Assembly: GCA_019925095.2 (NCBI GenBank)
Contig: CM034407.1
Span: 7,070,710-7,134,709 of the forward strand
Reading direction: 5' to 3'
DNA length: 64,000 bases
From: Dendrolimus kikuchii
Lineage: Eukaryota > Arthropoda > Insecta > Lepidoptera > Lasiocampidae
A program made the translations under genes and the position numbers. The notes below the pieces were generated by a model. It made no database searches, was not told the DNA's origin, and saw only the letters and a list, made by a program, of their open reading frames with translations. Below, piece by piece: positions 45,395 to 56,729 of this stretch (position 1 is its first letter; each line of letters begins with the position of its first letter).

Positions 45395-45545
45395 GGCCTT
45401 GTTCATCCCAGTGGTAGGACGATTTATGCAAGGTCGCAGTTGAAGGTTTTATGAAGGCTATGGACAGGGATATATGGCGCGTACTTAGGAAGGTCTACCT
45501 ACGTCTAGCAGTGGACAACGGTTGGCTGACGACGATGAATAATAT
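45395..45545 (+). mobile_element. LINE-like 3' end fragment (tentative)
   Basis: Contains a block (GGACAGGGATATATGGCGCG, then CAGCAGTGGAC-like sequence and a GACGATGA end) resembling the common lepidopteran LINE/SINE ending CCAGCAGTGGAC...ATGATGATGA. No intact frame. Assigned from remembered consensus, so tentative. Confidence 0.4.
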
Positions 45546-45952
45546 TCCAAATCAAATTGTATGAAACCCGTGTATGAGCATATAACAATTCATTTCGTAA
45601 TACATCAGAAAGCTATCGAAATGTAGGCGTAATTTAAATGTGACTTAGCAAACTGCTTAGGTAAGTTTGCATCATAGGCAGTCGCGACAGATTAATCGGT
45701 GCGCGCGGCCGAAGGTCAAAACTAACCACCGTATAAGGCTGGAATGGAATGATGTAAAAACACGAGAAACAGGCCAGAATACGTGCGTGACTGAATTATT
45801 CACGAATAGAAATATATTCCATTCTACAGCAATTACTGTGTTACTGATTCTTTATAAACATCTAAACTTTTATTTCCTTTTTAACCTGTATATAGTGTGA
45901 TTACAATCGATTAAAATTAATTAAGAGTACCTACATTTTACGGCTACCTTTG

Positions 45953-46108
45953 TTTTGAGTTTTTGTAAATGTTCCGAAAGTAACATTTCTTGGTAAAGTA
46001 CGCGTAATTTTGAGACATTAAAAAAAAAATCATATGTTCCTCGTCAAAAACACTTAATCACGGAGAAAACTAGGAATAGCAATGCATGGGAAAATAGCAA
46101 GCCACCCA
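45953..46108. repeat. Direct repeat H, copy 2
   Basis: Same ~155-base unit as 44835-44990, in the same orientation, 1.1 kb away, with scattered differences. The LINE-like fragment at 45395 lies between. Confidence 0.65.
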
Positions 46109-46954
46109 AATATATTGCTTAAATGCTTGTCAGCTCAATGAAGGCCTCCATAGATGTGACAAACTTCCTCTATTGCCGTTATTTAGCTACTGAACCATAA
46201 AAATCGATAATATCCTTGTATCTCAAAAATATTTGACAAATATTATTTAAACCAATTTATGTTGAATGAATTTATGGGTCTCTGCGACCTTATTTTATTC
46301 CACATCATAGTTAAACAGTTACAGGCGGGGATCTCTTACTTCACGACTTTAGGAGCTAATGTCTCACTAACTATTGACTTCATTCAGAGGCGTAGTTAGG
46401 GTGGGGCAAGTAGGGCACTAGCCCTGGTGCGGGGTGTCTATCGTAAATATTACACTCTATTTATCTCTAGCTATCTACACAAAAAATGTTTTCAGTCATT
46501 TGTTACATGTATGGCATACAGTCGCGTTCTTTACTATTTCGCGATTTGACTACATATCTTTGTAGCGCTATACAGACTACACCTTCTTATCATATTTCGT
46601 TCGCGTAGAACCAGTAGTTTCCGACAGCAACGAACAGACGGTTGGACAGATGGAAACACTGATTTCATAAGAATTCAATTTTTGATAAAAATGACAATGG
46701 AACCCTAAAAAGTATACATAACAGAAACTTAACATTATACGAGTAATTAGAGTAACAGGAAGTTTGGTTATGTTAAGAACAAATAAAAGAAAATCATTAA
46801 TTTTGTTTATACACGATGACCTTAAAAGGATGGTTTTCAAGGTTTACAGGTATGCATGTGCTTGATTTATTTAATTTCATTTCGAGTTTTTATCTGTTTA
46901 TCTGATTTTTGCACATATATGTACATTTGTGTATGTTGTTATAAGGTTTTAGAT
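46109..46954. other. No gene; possible repeat at 46385-46450
   Basis: GGCGTAGTTAGGGTGGGGCA AGTAGGGCACTAGCCCTGGT resembles a common insect repeat by its G-runs. The minus frame 46577-46840 has no motif. Confidence 0.4.
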
Positions 46955-47175
46955 TTAGATGGCTACCACCCACGGTCTTGAGTTATTCCGCCATACCATA
47001 AGAACCTTGAGTTGTTCCAGTGTTAGTAACCGGGTTCCAGTTTTAGTAACCAGGTTCCAGTACCCCTCTTCAAGGTCGGCAGCACTTTGTTAGCACCTTT
47101 AATGTTGCAAATGTCTTGGCGATTAACTACTTTGCATCAGGTGGGCTGTCAGGTGGCTGCTGTACTTCAGCAATG
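46955..47175 (-). mobile_element. Dispersed repeat family A, diverged minus copy
   Basis: ATGGCTACCACCCACGGTCT, TTAGCACCTTTAATGTTGCA, TGGGCTGTCAGGTGGCTGCT. A local duplication of ACC(A/G)GGTTCCAGT occurs near 47027-47060. Confidence 0.65.
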
Positions 47176-47219
47176 TATACTATATATTAAATCTGTAAAT
47201 GATTCAAATTTGTACATTG

Positions 47220-47620
47220 CGTTTAAAAATGTAAAAAAAAAGGGAGCTAATTCGGACTAGGAGATTCCGAAAATGTATTTTTTAGAATTTTGTCTGTCTC
47301 TGTCTGTCTGTCAGTCTGTTAGAGCATCACGTTAAAACTACTGAACGGATTTAAATGAAACTCGATATAGAGCTAGCTTGTATCCCGAGTCGTAACTTAG
47401 AATAATTTTTATGCCGATAATTGGCGTCGTTTCCGTGGGATAGACGAAAATAGCGAAAAAGATGGTGCTACGATCGCATCTATTTTGCAAACTACTGAAC
47501 GTATATGAATAAAAATCGATATAGTACTTGCTAGCTTATAACCCGCGTTAACATTTAGGATACTTTTTATCCCGATAAATAATGTCGTTTCCATGAAATA
47601 TCGGTGTTTTTCAGATTTTT
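47220..47620 (+). mobile_element. Helitron-like dispersed repeat D, plus strand
   Basis: Opens with GTCTGTCTGTCAGTCTGTTA after an A-rich lead and has the two TACTGAACG...GATA sub-repeats. Partner of 750-1095. Terminal CTAGT end not seen. Confidence 0.6.
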
Positions 47621-48407
47621 AATCTTTGAAAATAAACACTATGTATTTGTTTATTTTTTAGTAGAAAAGTTTTAGTTTTTGTACACAATGAATAATGTGG
47701 AATGTATTTAGCCAGTCCATATTTATTGTGCCATTCTTTTCATTGTCCACATACCTCGATATGAAGTAATACAGACACTGTTTTGAATCTCGATCCTGAT
47801 GAATATTGCGTAAATAATTTGACTATTCTCGATCAGTTGCTTAGTTAGTGTAATATAAGAAAATTGGAAATCGTGACATGTTCGAATTGTTGGTTATTTT
47901 ATACTATTTTGTTTGTTTGGTACAATAATTATTTATTCGATTGTGCATCGAATGGAAATCGTTTCGAGTAAATCGAATAGATAAAGTAGCCTATTGGAGT
48001 GGCTGTTTAAGCTAGCTCAAGGATTATTAGTAACACAAGTAGAATTAATTAGGTTGGTTGATAAATCGATTAACCTTATTTACATGAAGCTCACTAAATT
48101 TCTTAATTGTCCTATTGACAAACAGACTTCTAAGATATTTTGACGTGATAAGAGTTTTAAACACACCTAAGTGCTGATGCACAGTATGCGTTACAACTGC
48201 GATGTCGCTGCAGTTTTTTTATATATAAATATCCACTGTAAGCCACACAGTGTACTCTGGTACTGCGCTGCACGCATCAGGACTTGCATTCCGCGAGATG
48301 AGCGAGGAATAGTGTTACTACTATTGCAGATCCGTCGTTGCGGCGTAACAACGTTATAGCACCGCAACGCATTGTGTGGTGTGACACTCAGAATAGATGT
48401 AGGCATT

Positions 48408-48446
48408 TCAAGTCTAGCATGGACGAAGTCGCGAGCATATCCTAAA
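48408..48446 (+). mobile_element. Family E 3' end remnant
   Basis: AAGTCTAGCATGGACGAAGT CGCGAGCATATCCTA matches the last 40 bases of family E (30885-30923). Confidence 0.5.
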
Positions 48447-50041
48447 AAACAAAAAAACTACAATAATTCACAAGCACGCCAGCCGTAATGGCGAGCCACA
48501 GCATACTGAATTATATTTTTAATAACACTTACACTTTTAAATAAAAACGCTTAACTCGCGATGTATTTTCTTATTACAATTTGTATTTTTAATTTTGTAA
48601 TCTACTGCATATTTTAAAACAAAAGCCGGTGCCCGATTGGGTTATGAGTTGCTATTTAATCTTAACGTGTGGAAAGCCGTCGAGCGTAAGGGATAGTTGA
48701 TACAGTTATAATATATGCACGAATAAAAAACTTAAGCGATAGTAAATTAATGGCGATTTCGATCTTTTAATCGCAAGTTAATTTATAGAGACACTAGTAA
48801 TAATATTTTTGAACACAACGCGTAAACGCCAATGAATGCATGGCGCTTTCAACCTTTTGGTCGCTTCGCTAGTTTCTTGAAGGTAGACTATGGGGAATCG
48901 AGTTGTATGAAGTCCACGTCACTGCTATACCTGCGGACTTGTCATAGAGCTTTGCTAAGGTGAATTTCAGATATGTATCCCACGGAAATTGTCCCATTTA
49001 CTCGTGTAATGTGTTATGTATGTATTTTTATTATCAAATACACACATGTACCATCAATATTAAGCAACATCCTTATACGAAATTTCCTAATAATTGGTTT
49101 ATTCCCAAGGCCGTGATGAATACTTTCTACTATTTACATTCAGGTAGGGTAACATGACCGTTTGTGTAGGTATACCAATTATTAAGAATGAGTTAGCCAC
49201 TCCTGTCGTATAATATACCTCGCGATTCTAACTAGCGAACTTAAAATCCTTGTAAACACATTTTCACGCCTTACACGTACAAAATAATGAACGCCTGCGT
49301 TGGTCGAGAATTATTTGAATCATAATTACAAGATTAGAAACAAAAGCCATATTTTACGGTGCCATAATGTTATGTTATTATATTTTTCTGTTGGTTCATT
49401 ACGTTACTTACGTGATACCAGCGGTTTCCGGTTACACGTTGACCTTGTGATCAGACCGGATTTGTGAAGTGACAAGTCTGGTTTTAAAGTATTTTATTTA
49501 TTTTTTGTCTTCGTTACATACGTTTGATATTATTACCAAATGCATTTGGAATTATGTCGGACACGGATTTCGTTCTATATGTTAATGTAATACTCTACTA
49601 TTACCTCGTGCGGTCTATGTACCTACAATAATAATATTATTTTTAGATGATAAGGATATATTTCTGACGCAATAAACATAAAATGCAGTTTCGATTGAGC
49701 GGGCTGGGCTCGCGTTGCGACATTTATAAACGCGGTTGTCTGATGCACGTTAGTTAAGTATAAAGGCTGGTTTACATTAATCCAGCTAAGCAGCTACGGA
49801 CTTCAAATTCAGAGGGAGTCAGTGCTGACTTCATACTGGCATCTTGTGAATCGATTTGAAGTCAGTATAGTGCTACCAAGTCCGACTGACTTCAATATTC
49901 CCGATTGAATATTTTGAAGTCAGTCTGCTACCCTATAATAATCACAAATTAAAAAGCCCGATTTGACACTTAAGAATGTCAATAGGACGTAACTTTGAAT
50001 GAAATCAACAAAACTGATAGACAAAAACTATTAATTTATTT
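48447..50041. other. No gene; internally repetitive patch at 49795-49935
   Basis: GAAGTCAGT or its near complement GACTTCA recurs five or more times between 49798 and 49925 in both orientations. This suggests a decayed foldback or TIR element. The rest is unrecognised. Confidence 0.45.
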
Positions 50042-50335
50042 AATAAAACTACGTTTTAACGGTTTTAAGCGCGGTAATTTATTAGGTTTTTGTTATTCCG
50101 ACGTTTCGGCCACTTTTCAGTGGCCGTGATCACGGAACACAAAGATGTCAAGTGTCAACGAGTATTGTTAAAGTTTTATTTACCCTATCTCCAACTTGTT
50201 CATTTTAATTGTTTAGTTTTAATTTTGTTTATGGTTCTTATTGACTCGATGGGAGCCTAATCTAATTCACTACCGCTTCGCAACATGTTATGACTTGAAG
50301 AGAAGAAGCGGCGCAAGAAACTCTTCAGATAAAAA
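50042..50335. mobile_element. TIR element, same family, right end missing
   Basis: Colinear with 62879-63140 (ACGTTTCGGCCACTTTTCAG, GAAGTGTC-like and TGGGAGCCTAATCTAATT blocks) but lacks the right inverted repeat. It ends where the open frame 50288-50518 (minus) begins to look protein-like. Confidence 0.7.
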
Positions 50336-50518
50336 ATATTTTTCTAAATCCTGGCCTCGTATTTGCGCATACTCTTTTGCGAACTTTTCAATAGTGTCAG
50401 GTCGTGAGTCATACATATAAATACTGAACCTATTATAGGTAGGTGCAGCTAAGGTCACGAAAGCTTGATCGTCGTCTTTCCATTTCAGGTTAGAAATATT
50501 TGAAATATATGCTATCAT
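50330..50518 (-). pseudogene. Protein-like open segment, unrecognised (possible exon B)
   Basis: A minus frame of ~63 codons before it enters the TIR element: NLKWKDDDQAFVTLAAPTYN, FSIYMYDSRPDTIEKFAKEY, AQIRGQDLEKYF. The composition is mixed and hydrophilic with no low-complexity bias, unlike chance frames in AT-rich DNA. Upstream, TTTATTATATGATAG could serve as a weak splice acceptor. At about 50335 it runs into the TIR element, so a gene or gene fragment may have been interrupted. I do not recognise a family. It could be an exon, a captured fragment or part of an unknown element. Confidence 0.35.
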
Positions 50519-50854
50519 ATAATAAATGTGAAAGTGCGTTTTTTTCCTGGTTTGTTATGTTTGTTTGTCTCTTCTTTCTTTGTTGCCTTTATCACAAAAA
50601 TAGAACATGGATTCTAGTTTACATTATCTACATGAAAAGCGCTATCTAAGTATTTATATTGTTCTTATATACCTTTCAATTAAGTTTCTGCCATTATTTA
50701 ATGAATTATAATTAATAATAATAACCCACGACTCATTTCTTTGAATAAGAAGGAAACATCCCTGTTACATCCCTGAGACAAAATTTTATACCTACCTCAA
50801 AATTTATTGATTTCAAATATACATATACGGGGTAAAAAAATCCCAATCTGCAGA

Positions 50855-50988
50855 CCCTGATGAAGCTTCTGTAGTACCATTTTAAATTGGTAATAATCCT
50901 TCATGCTCAAACATCGGTCGGAATAAGGCGTGGCTGGATCGCTGACTTCGCAGTCTACTATCACAATCGTGATTGTTGCGTAGGGCAA
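50855..50988 (-). pseudogene. Protein-like open segment, unrecognised (possible exon A)
   Basis: Minus frame reading PYATITIVIVDCEVSDPATP, then YSDRCLSMKDYYQFKMVLQK, then LHQG, about 45 codons before it turns AT-rich. An in-frame stop lies just upstream (about 50995), so it would need to start at an acceptor. The intervals to possible exon B (~330 bases) suit an insect intron, but no strong donor is visible: CATCAGGGTCTG is the nearest. No recognised family; both segments may belong to one gene. Confidence 0.3.
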
Positions 50989-51429
50989 ATATTGTTATTG
51001 CTTTGTCTATCGTGTTATTGCTCACGACTCCAATGAGTTGAACCTGTCGAATGTCTATTTATATACTCACTAGAGTTCACCCCGCGGCTGCGCCGCGGGT
51101 TAACCTCTAGTTCCTGCTTCTTGTTTAAAGAGCAGGTGTTAATACAGGTTACATTGTACAACATTTTTATGTTAGTGCCATTTGCATCCGAAAAATTCAT
51201 TTAATTTTATTTCGCAATCTTGGGCATTAAAACTACATTTAAACAAAATTACATTAAAAACGATCTAGTGCTCCCAGTGTTTTCCAAAAACTTAACAGAA
51301 AGACATATCGAGTTACTATCGCATTTTTATAGACGCGCAAGATCTATGAACTTGAGAAATGATTGGCTCGTCCAAACTTTCATCCTCTAATTCAAACCGT
51401 CCTAGTTTTATTTATCTATCCCCGTCAAT

Positions 51430-51915
51430 AAAAACTACAAAAATGACAAAAAGGACAAAAGCAGCAAAAAGGAAAAAAAATCAAAACGGACAAAAAGAGC
51501 AAAAGGAGCAACGGAGAAAAAAGATCAAAATGGACAAAAAGGGCAAAAAGAGCAAAAAGAGCAAAGGAGCTAAAACAGCCAAATGGACAAAAAGGAGAAA
51601 AAAGATCAAAATGGACAAAAAGAGCGAAATTGTCAAAAAGGACAAAAGAGCAAAATGGACAAAAAAGAGCAAAAGAGGAAAAAGAGCAAAATGAACAAAA
51701 AGGACAAAAGAGCAAAATGGACAAAAAAGACAAATAGTTCAAAAAGAACAAAAAGTCCAAAAGATCAAAAAGGACAAAAAGAGCAAAAAGGTCAAAAAGG
51801 ACAAAGTACAAAAATAGCAAAAAGAATAAAAAGATCAAAAAGGAGAAAAAGAGCAAAAAGGAGATAAAGAGCAAAAAGGACAAAAATAGCAAAACGGACA
51901 AAATAACCAAAATGG
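51430..51915 (-). repeat. Minisatellite of family F copy 3 (purine-rich; GGACAAAAA/GAGCAAAAA on plus)
   Basis: Plus strand is an AAAAAGGACAAAAAGAGCAA tract with 9-base units. The opposite strand is TTTTTGTCC/TTTTTGCTC. It creates a 161-codon minus frame rich in L and F (51425-51910) and plus frames rich in K, both artefacts. Strong purine/pyrimidine strand asymmetry. Confidence 0.88.
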
Positions 51916-52156
51916 CAAATCACAAAACCTATCCCACTTTTGGGATAACCTTTACATAAATCTATCCCATTATCCGGGATAAAAAAATATCCCTTGTCCA
52001 CCCTCGGTATGAAAATTACATATATACCGATTTTCAGCCAAATCGGTCCAGTAGCTTTTCGGTAAAGGCATAACAAACAGACAAATATATTTTTATCCCG
52101 GAAATTATCCCATTTTTCGGGATAAAAAGTATCCTATGTTCATCCTCAGCATCAAA

Positions 52157-52180
52157 TATATATATATATATATATATACA
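52157..52180. repeat. (TA)n microsatellite within family F copy 3
   Basis: TATATATATATATATATATA run next to CATACTGAGTTTCAG. The same site is shorter in copies 1 and 2. Confidence 0.85.
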
Positions 52181-52317
52181 TACTGAGTTTCAGTCAAATC
52201 GGTCCAGTAGTTTTCCGTGAAAACGGAACAGACAGACAGAGTTACTTTCGCATTTATAATATTAATAGGGGTTCGGACCAGTTTTAGATAGAAAGTTAAT
52301 ATTCTCTCTTATACATA

Positions 52318-52560
52318 CATATCTTTCTATATACATACATATTATCACACCTGTTTCCCAAGGGGGGCAGAGCCGAAGGATCTCCATTTGCGACGATCCT
52401 GACAAACAACAGTCGCTTTATCTACTATTATTAATCTTTTCATGCATGCACGTTCATTTCAGGTGCTTTTTACGGGTAAAAAGTATTAAAGAAAGGCCAG
52501 GACCTTTCTTAACATTTCTGCTACTTGATCATGATATGTACGTCGCGGTCTACCCAAGCC
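52318..52560 (-). mobile_element. Second RTE-like family, 3' end, second copy
   Basis: Shares blocks with 27508-27735: the CACCTGTTTCCC end, GACAAACAAC, AGGTGCTTTTTAC and ATTTCTGCTA, then the GTACGTCGC block. A ~30 bp extra segment near 52480-52515 is absent from the other copy. Non-coding remnant. Confidence 0.6.
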
Positions 52561-52667
52561 AACTCTGATAATTATGACTTCTTAAAAAATTATAGGTACC
52601 TTAATATTGGAATGATGTGTCTTTATTAGCGTTATTACTGACCTTGCACAAGGTAATATGTTCATCT

Positions 52668-52877
52668 ATACAGATAAATAAAATTGAAGTGTCTGTTTGT
52701 AATGTCAAAATAAAAATGTGAAAAAATTCAAGGGGATAATTCGGACCAGGAGATACCGATTTTGACAGGACTTTCACTGGCAGATAGCTGATGTTATAAG
52801 GAGTAACTTAGGCTACATTTATAATTAGGGTTCCGCGAAAAGAATTCCACGCGGATGAAATCATGGGCACAGCTAGT
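52668..52877 (+). mobile_element. Helitron-like element, same family as 3596-3869
   Basis: Shares the AAATTGAAGTGTCTGT start, the CTGGCAGATAGCTGATGTTA core and the GGGCACAGCTAGT end. About 65 bases shorter through an internal deletion. Confidence 0.7.
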
Positions 52878-54246
52878 CATAAAAATAATCCCAGCACGTA
52901 ATTTTGTTTTTATTATGATTTAGTCTGATTTAAGGTATAATAAATTTGATTTGAAAATAAGCAGACAAGAACAGCTGCTGTGCACGGCTGTGGTATTAAT
53001 TAACACCAAATTCTTTGTTCGTTATGTAAAATAAATTAATCCGGTTCAGTTACCATTTTCGAAATAATTTATGAAGGTTTGTTTTCCAGATATGAAAAAT
53101 AAATGCATTTCGTATACCTAAGACTTTAAAGCCATATTAAGATCAATCTCTCTTTACTTTCACCTTTTCCCAATTATTTGGGGTCTTCAAATTATGTACC
53201 TACTATACCTCCCATACTCCTCTATTCTGACATACGTTGTCGTCTGTCACATCACTAATCATCATGCCATCCTTCATTCAATATCAATAAATAAATTGAT
53301 GTGATTGCCTGTGATTTTAAATAAGTGATAAAAAATACTGGTCTATTTATATAGTATAACAGTCTTAACTATCTTGCTAAGGCTTTTGACACACCTACTA
53401 TCTAAGTTAGATAGAACTGGCGTTAGAGGTCTGCATTTAAAATGATTAAATAGTACTAATACTGAGTAATATATAAAAAAATATTATTATTATCTTATGA
53501 TCTTACAATTTTTAAAACTTTGTCTATCATCCTGTTGAAAGTTTGTCTTAAATGTGCTGCGAAATAGTAAAAAAGATATCGATGTATATATTAGAGATTA
53601 CAACAAATGTTTTATCTTGAATTTTCGTCTTTGTTTCATTTCGATATCTTGCAGGGTTCAAAAAGTGCCAATCACACCTACTAAGTGTGCAAAATTACGT
53701 ACCTACATCGTGATGTCTTTATACTCTGTTAATTAAGTAGCAAACGATTTACGACCGTCGTTATGGTAATATTAATAGCTTTTCCTTTTTTTCGTTAAGT
53801 CACATTGGACTGACCGACCGTACTTGATTCGCAACTCCTACGCATTGATCCGTGTTTGTCTTTAGAGAGATTGTTGTTTGTTGTCATGTGGATTTTAAGG
53901 TTCTGTAACTAATTAGGAACTACGGAATTCTGTCTGTGGATGGCCTAGCTATTTTGATCATAAAGTGTAGTCTGTAAGACTGACAGAAATATGTATTCCA
54001 TATGCTGCTTAACAATCGTGATGTATTGAAGGCACGTATAAATTGTAATCTGGTAAATTGCTAATCCATGTTACAATTGCATCTAAAATTATTTAGGTAT
54101 AAAAGAGCAGGCGCTAAAATACCATACTATCATCTTAATTTTAAAATATTATAATGAATATAATTTAAATTTTTCTTTAAATAACAATAAATATGCGGTA
54201 TGACGCTTCATAGATATGACGTCCTAAGTTGCTAAGCACGCACAAA
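52878..54246. other. AT-rich, nothing recognised
   Basis: Frames of 60 codons only; no repeat family recognised. Confidence 0.5.
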
Positions 54247-54485
54247 ATCTATAAGGTGTCTCAGTTGTTGGTAGGGGATTTGCCCGTCTGCATGGCTATC
54301 ATCCCTGGTCTAGTGTTTGCCGCCATAACAACCTTGAATTGTGTTCCGGCATTTGTGGCCAGGTTCCAGTCTCATCTACGAGTCCGACAGCACATTGGTG
54401 GCACCTTTGGTGTTGCAAATGCTCATAGGTGACGTTAACCACTTTCCATTACTGTTGAACCGTCAGCCTGTCTGCTGTACTCTAG
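54247..54485 (-). mobile_element. Dispersed repeat family A, minus copy
   Basis: GGTGGCACCTTTGGTGTTGC AAATG and ACAACCTTGAATTGTGTTCC GGCATT in reverse orientation. 5' end at ACCGTCAGCCTGTCTGCTGT. Confidence 0.72.
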
Positions 54486-55187
54486 AAATAAAATGAATTT
54501 GACAATCAACGACCCCGTCAGGGGTAGTCATCATACTTGTGACCGAGGGATGAAAAAAATCATTGTACATAGGCGTGCTCAGTATCGTTAAAGAAGTCTT
54601 AAAGATAATTTAAATATATATATATATGTCAGTATAATGTATAGAGAATACCTTCCGAAATGGGAGAAGAGTCAATTTAAAATGGTGTTTTAATATTATT
54701 TCCTATGTGATAGTCTTATGTTAGTACTCGTAATTGTAATTTGGTTATTACAATGTTATTAATGCAATGAAAGTTTTTTTTGAGGTTTTTAGATCCCTTA
54801 TACTAAACAGACGAGAAAGGGTAATTCATTCCAAATTATACACTAAATCATCGTTTTATTATCCTATTAGTGATTACCCTGTTATTAGTCTCCGGGCGTG
54901 GTTAGGTTAGGTTGCTACAGCTTAGTAGGTAGTCAACAATTCTTTATTATACACCAATACAAAAAAAAAATCTATATTTCATTGTGCATACGAGGCGTTT
55001 TTATGATCCATTTCAGACAACCCTTGGGATAAATTACATTTATAACTTCGTTTTACCACCAGTGTTTATGAAAAAATTGAAGGTAAAGTTTGATACAATT
55101 CTTAAACTGTATGTTCAAAGAGTATTTTATATTTTTAATTTTTAATCCGAGAAAATGTCATACTTCGATCGGAATAGAACAGATTAT

Positions 55188-55275
55188 ACTTTATTGCATA
55201 ACATTAATATACAGTTCAAAGAACATAAGTACAGAAAACAATAGGCAGTCTTATCACTAGAAGCAATTGAATGGA
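55188..55275 (-). mobile_element. LINE 3' UTR fragment, minus strand
   Basis: On the minus strand it reads AATTGCTTCTAGTGATAAGA CTGCC and ends in a GCAATAAAGT signal. This matches the GCTTTTAGCGATAAGGCCG and AATAAAGTG blocks of the LINE family at 2900-3040. Confidence 0.55.
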
Positions 55276-55471
55276 TTAGAAAAGTTTGTGAGACATGTGG
55301 GTTTTGCAATATGACTAAGATATAGAAGTAAAACAGAATATATATTTTTAAATGGGAAGTCAAATAAACATAAAAATAGGACAAAAAATGTATAGGTATA
55401 GTGATTTATATAAAACATAATCATAGTATAATTGTATAGATTTACATAGATATTGGAAAGATAAAGATTAA

Positions 55472-55831
55472 TTAGTTGGCTTTAGAGTGCGAATACGTAT
55501 CTGGGAAATTTAGGAACAGAACCCAAATAAGGAGACGCATGCACATCCAAACGTTCCATTGGAAGACTCGTGTTTCCCTATTTAAGAAGTTGACTATAAA
55601 CGCACCACACTTTTGCAGAGCGAATTGCCGTCTTTGATGTATCAGTTGTCTCGATGTGCAGATGTAATCATGATCTTTTCCTTCACCGCCAGCAAGTCGT
55701 AATTGTAACAATATGCATACGAAGTTGAAAAACTGCCTAATGCTGGTATTGAACGGATTAACCAAGTTGAAGCAATTTGCTTGATAGACACAGAACTGAA
55801 AGGACACGACGTTATTCAATGACACTGACAA
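55472..55831 (-). CDS. Hypothetical 119-codon ORF, doubtful
   Basis: Starts MSVSLNNVVSFQFCVYQANC; the middle part (GGEGKDHDYICTSRQLIHQR) and the end (WMCMRLLIWVLFLNFPDTY) have no recognised motif. This is long for the local AT content. It follows the minus-strand LINE tail at 55188-55275 at ~200 bases, so it may be part of an uncharacterised retroelement or chance. Confidence 0.2.
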   Translation of the reverse strand: MSVSLNNVVSFQFCVYQANCFNLVNPFNTSIRQFFNFVCILLQLRLAGGEGKDHDYICTSRQLIHQRRQFALQKCGAFIVNFLNRETRVFQWNVWMCMRLLIWVLFLNFPDTYSHSKAN

Positions 55832-56242
55832 TTCAAAGCATCCAAATTGAAAGATCAGTTTAAATACTGTATGCTAGCTTATATTACTATTGGAATGTGT
55901 TTGATATGACACATGAGTACGTTAGCCTTAGTTCATCGTTGTAATTTCATATCTATTTTCTTGTTAACAGCAAGATTTTTTTTTTAAATCAGATAATTAC
56001 AACCTTAGTTTACATGTCAATTTTAATTTATAAGTAATATTGCAACCCTAATTGCAGGCTATAGTTTCATGATTGCGTAATTTAAAAGATTCATATAAAT
56101 TAGATTTGAAACAGTGATACGTGTTATGCACATCTAACAAACGATTAACGATTACTGATTAATGTTTTATACAGATCAATCGTGATATGGTCATACAAGT
56201 TCTTTATTTGTGATTTCGACATTTTAAATCCTGGCGTGTAGG

Positions 56243-56608
56243 ATGATTATAATTATCGATAATAAAATGATGTGTATTGCTATCTATATTGGAATTAAGC
56301 TTTTTCGATCTAATGATCTACAGCGAGCACTAAAAAGTAAAATGCCTTATAAATTAAATGTTCCTATCCAAATTAATAATATCACTAAGATTGACCCATC
56401 CATAAAAGGTAAAACAAGTGTAGATCTTCATTTTGTTATGACAGTTATTATCGTCTTGTTAAATATATTTCAAAATATGACTTTCAGTGACGACCTTGTA
56501 TTGTATTATGTAAATATATATTTTGATTTTAAAATTATAATCAACGGTTATACCTGCCGTCATCATCTATTAAATTGTTTGCATGTTAAAAACCTGAAAA
56601 AGATATGA
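56243..56608 (+). CDS. Hypothetical 121-codon ORF, doubtful
   Basis: AT-rich frame (MIIIIDNKMMCIAIYIGIKL, ending HLLNCLHVKNLKKI), rich in I, N and K. One hydrophobic stretch (FVMTVIIVLLNIF) could span a membrane. Rare length in such AT-rich DNA, but composition is what random AT-rich sequence gives. No family recognised. Confidence 0.15.
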   Translation: MIIIIDNKMMCIAIYIGIKLFRSNDLQRALKSKMPYKLNVPIQINNITKIDPSIKGKTSVDLHFVMTVIIVLLNIFQNMTFSDDLVLYYVNIYFDFKIIINGYTCRHHLLNCLHVKNLKKI

Positions 56609-56729
56609 TATAGATTATAGATAAACAAATACACAGACATATAATAATCCACTGCTTTTAATTGCGATGTTAGAACGAACGACTTATACGAAGATGAAGT
56701 CCTCTTTACTTAAAAGTACTTTGATGATA

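Larger units (their letters stand above)
51069..52270 (-). mobile_element. Helitron-like family F, copy 3, full length, minus strand
   Basis: In element orientation it starts CCCTATTAATATTATAAATG CGAAAG (plus-strand end 52270), has the TACTGGACCGATTTG and GGGATAATTTCCGGG-type blocks and a minisatellite. It ends with the CCGCGGCGCAGCCGCGG hairpin and CTCTAGT (plus 51069). At ~1.2 kb with both ends, it defines the family. It also shows that the tandem pair at 27801-30487 is two copies. Confidence 0.75.

Noticed and set aside
48171..48406. Overlapping frames on both strands near 48.2-48.4 kb
   Set aside because: Short (62-71 codons), mutually antisense, no motif.
51425..51910. 161-codon Leu/Phe-rich membrane-like frame on the minus strand
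   Set aside because: Product of the TTTTTGTCC/TTTTTGCTC tract of family F copy 3. The hydrophobicity reflects TTT/CTC codons, not a transporter.
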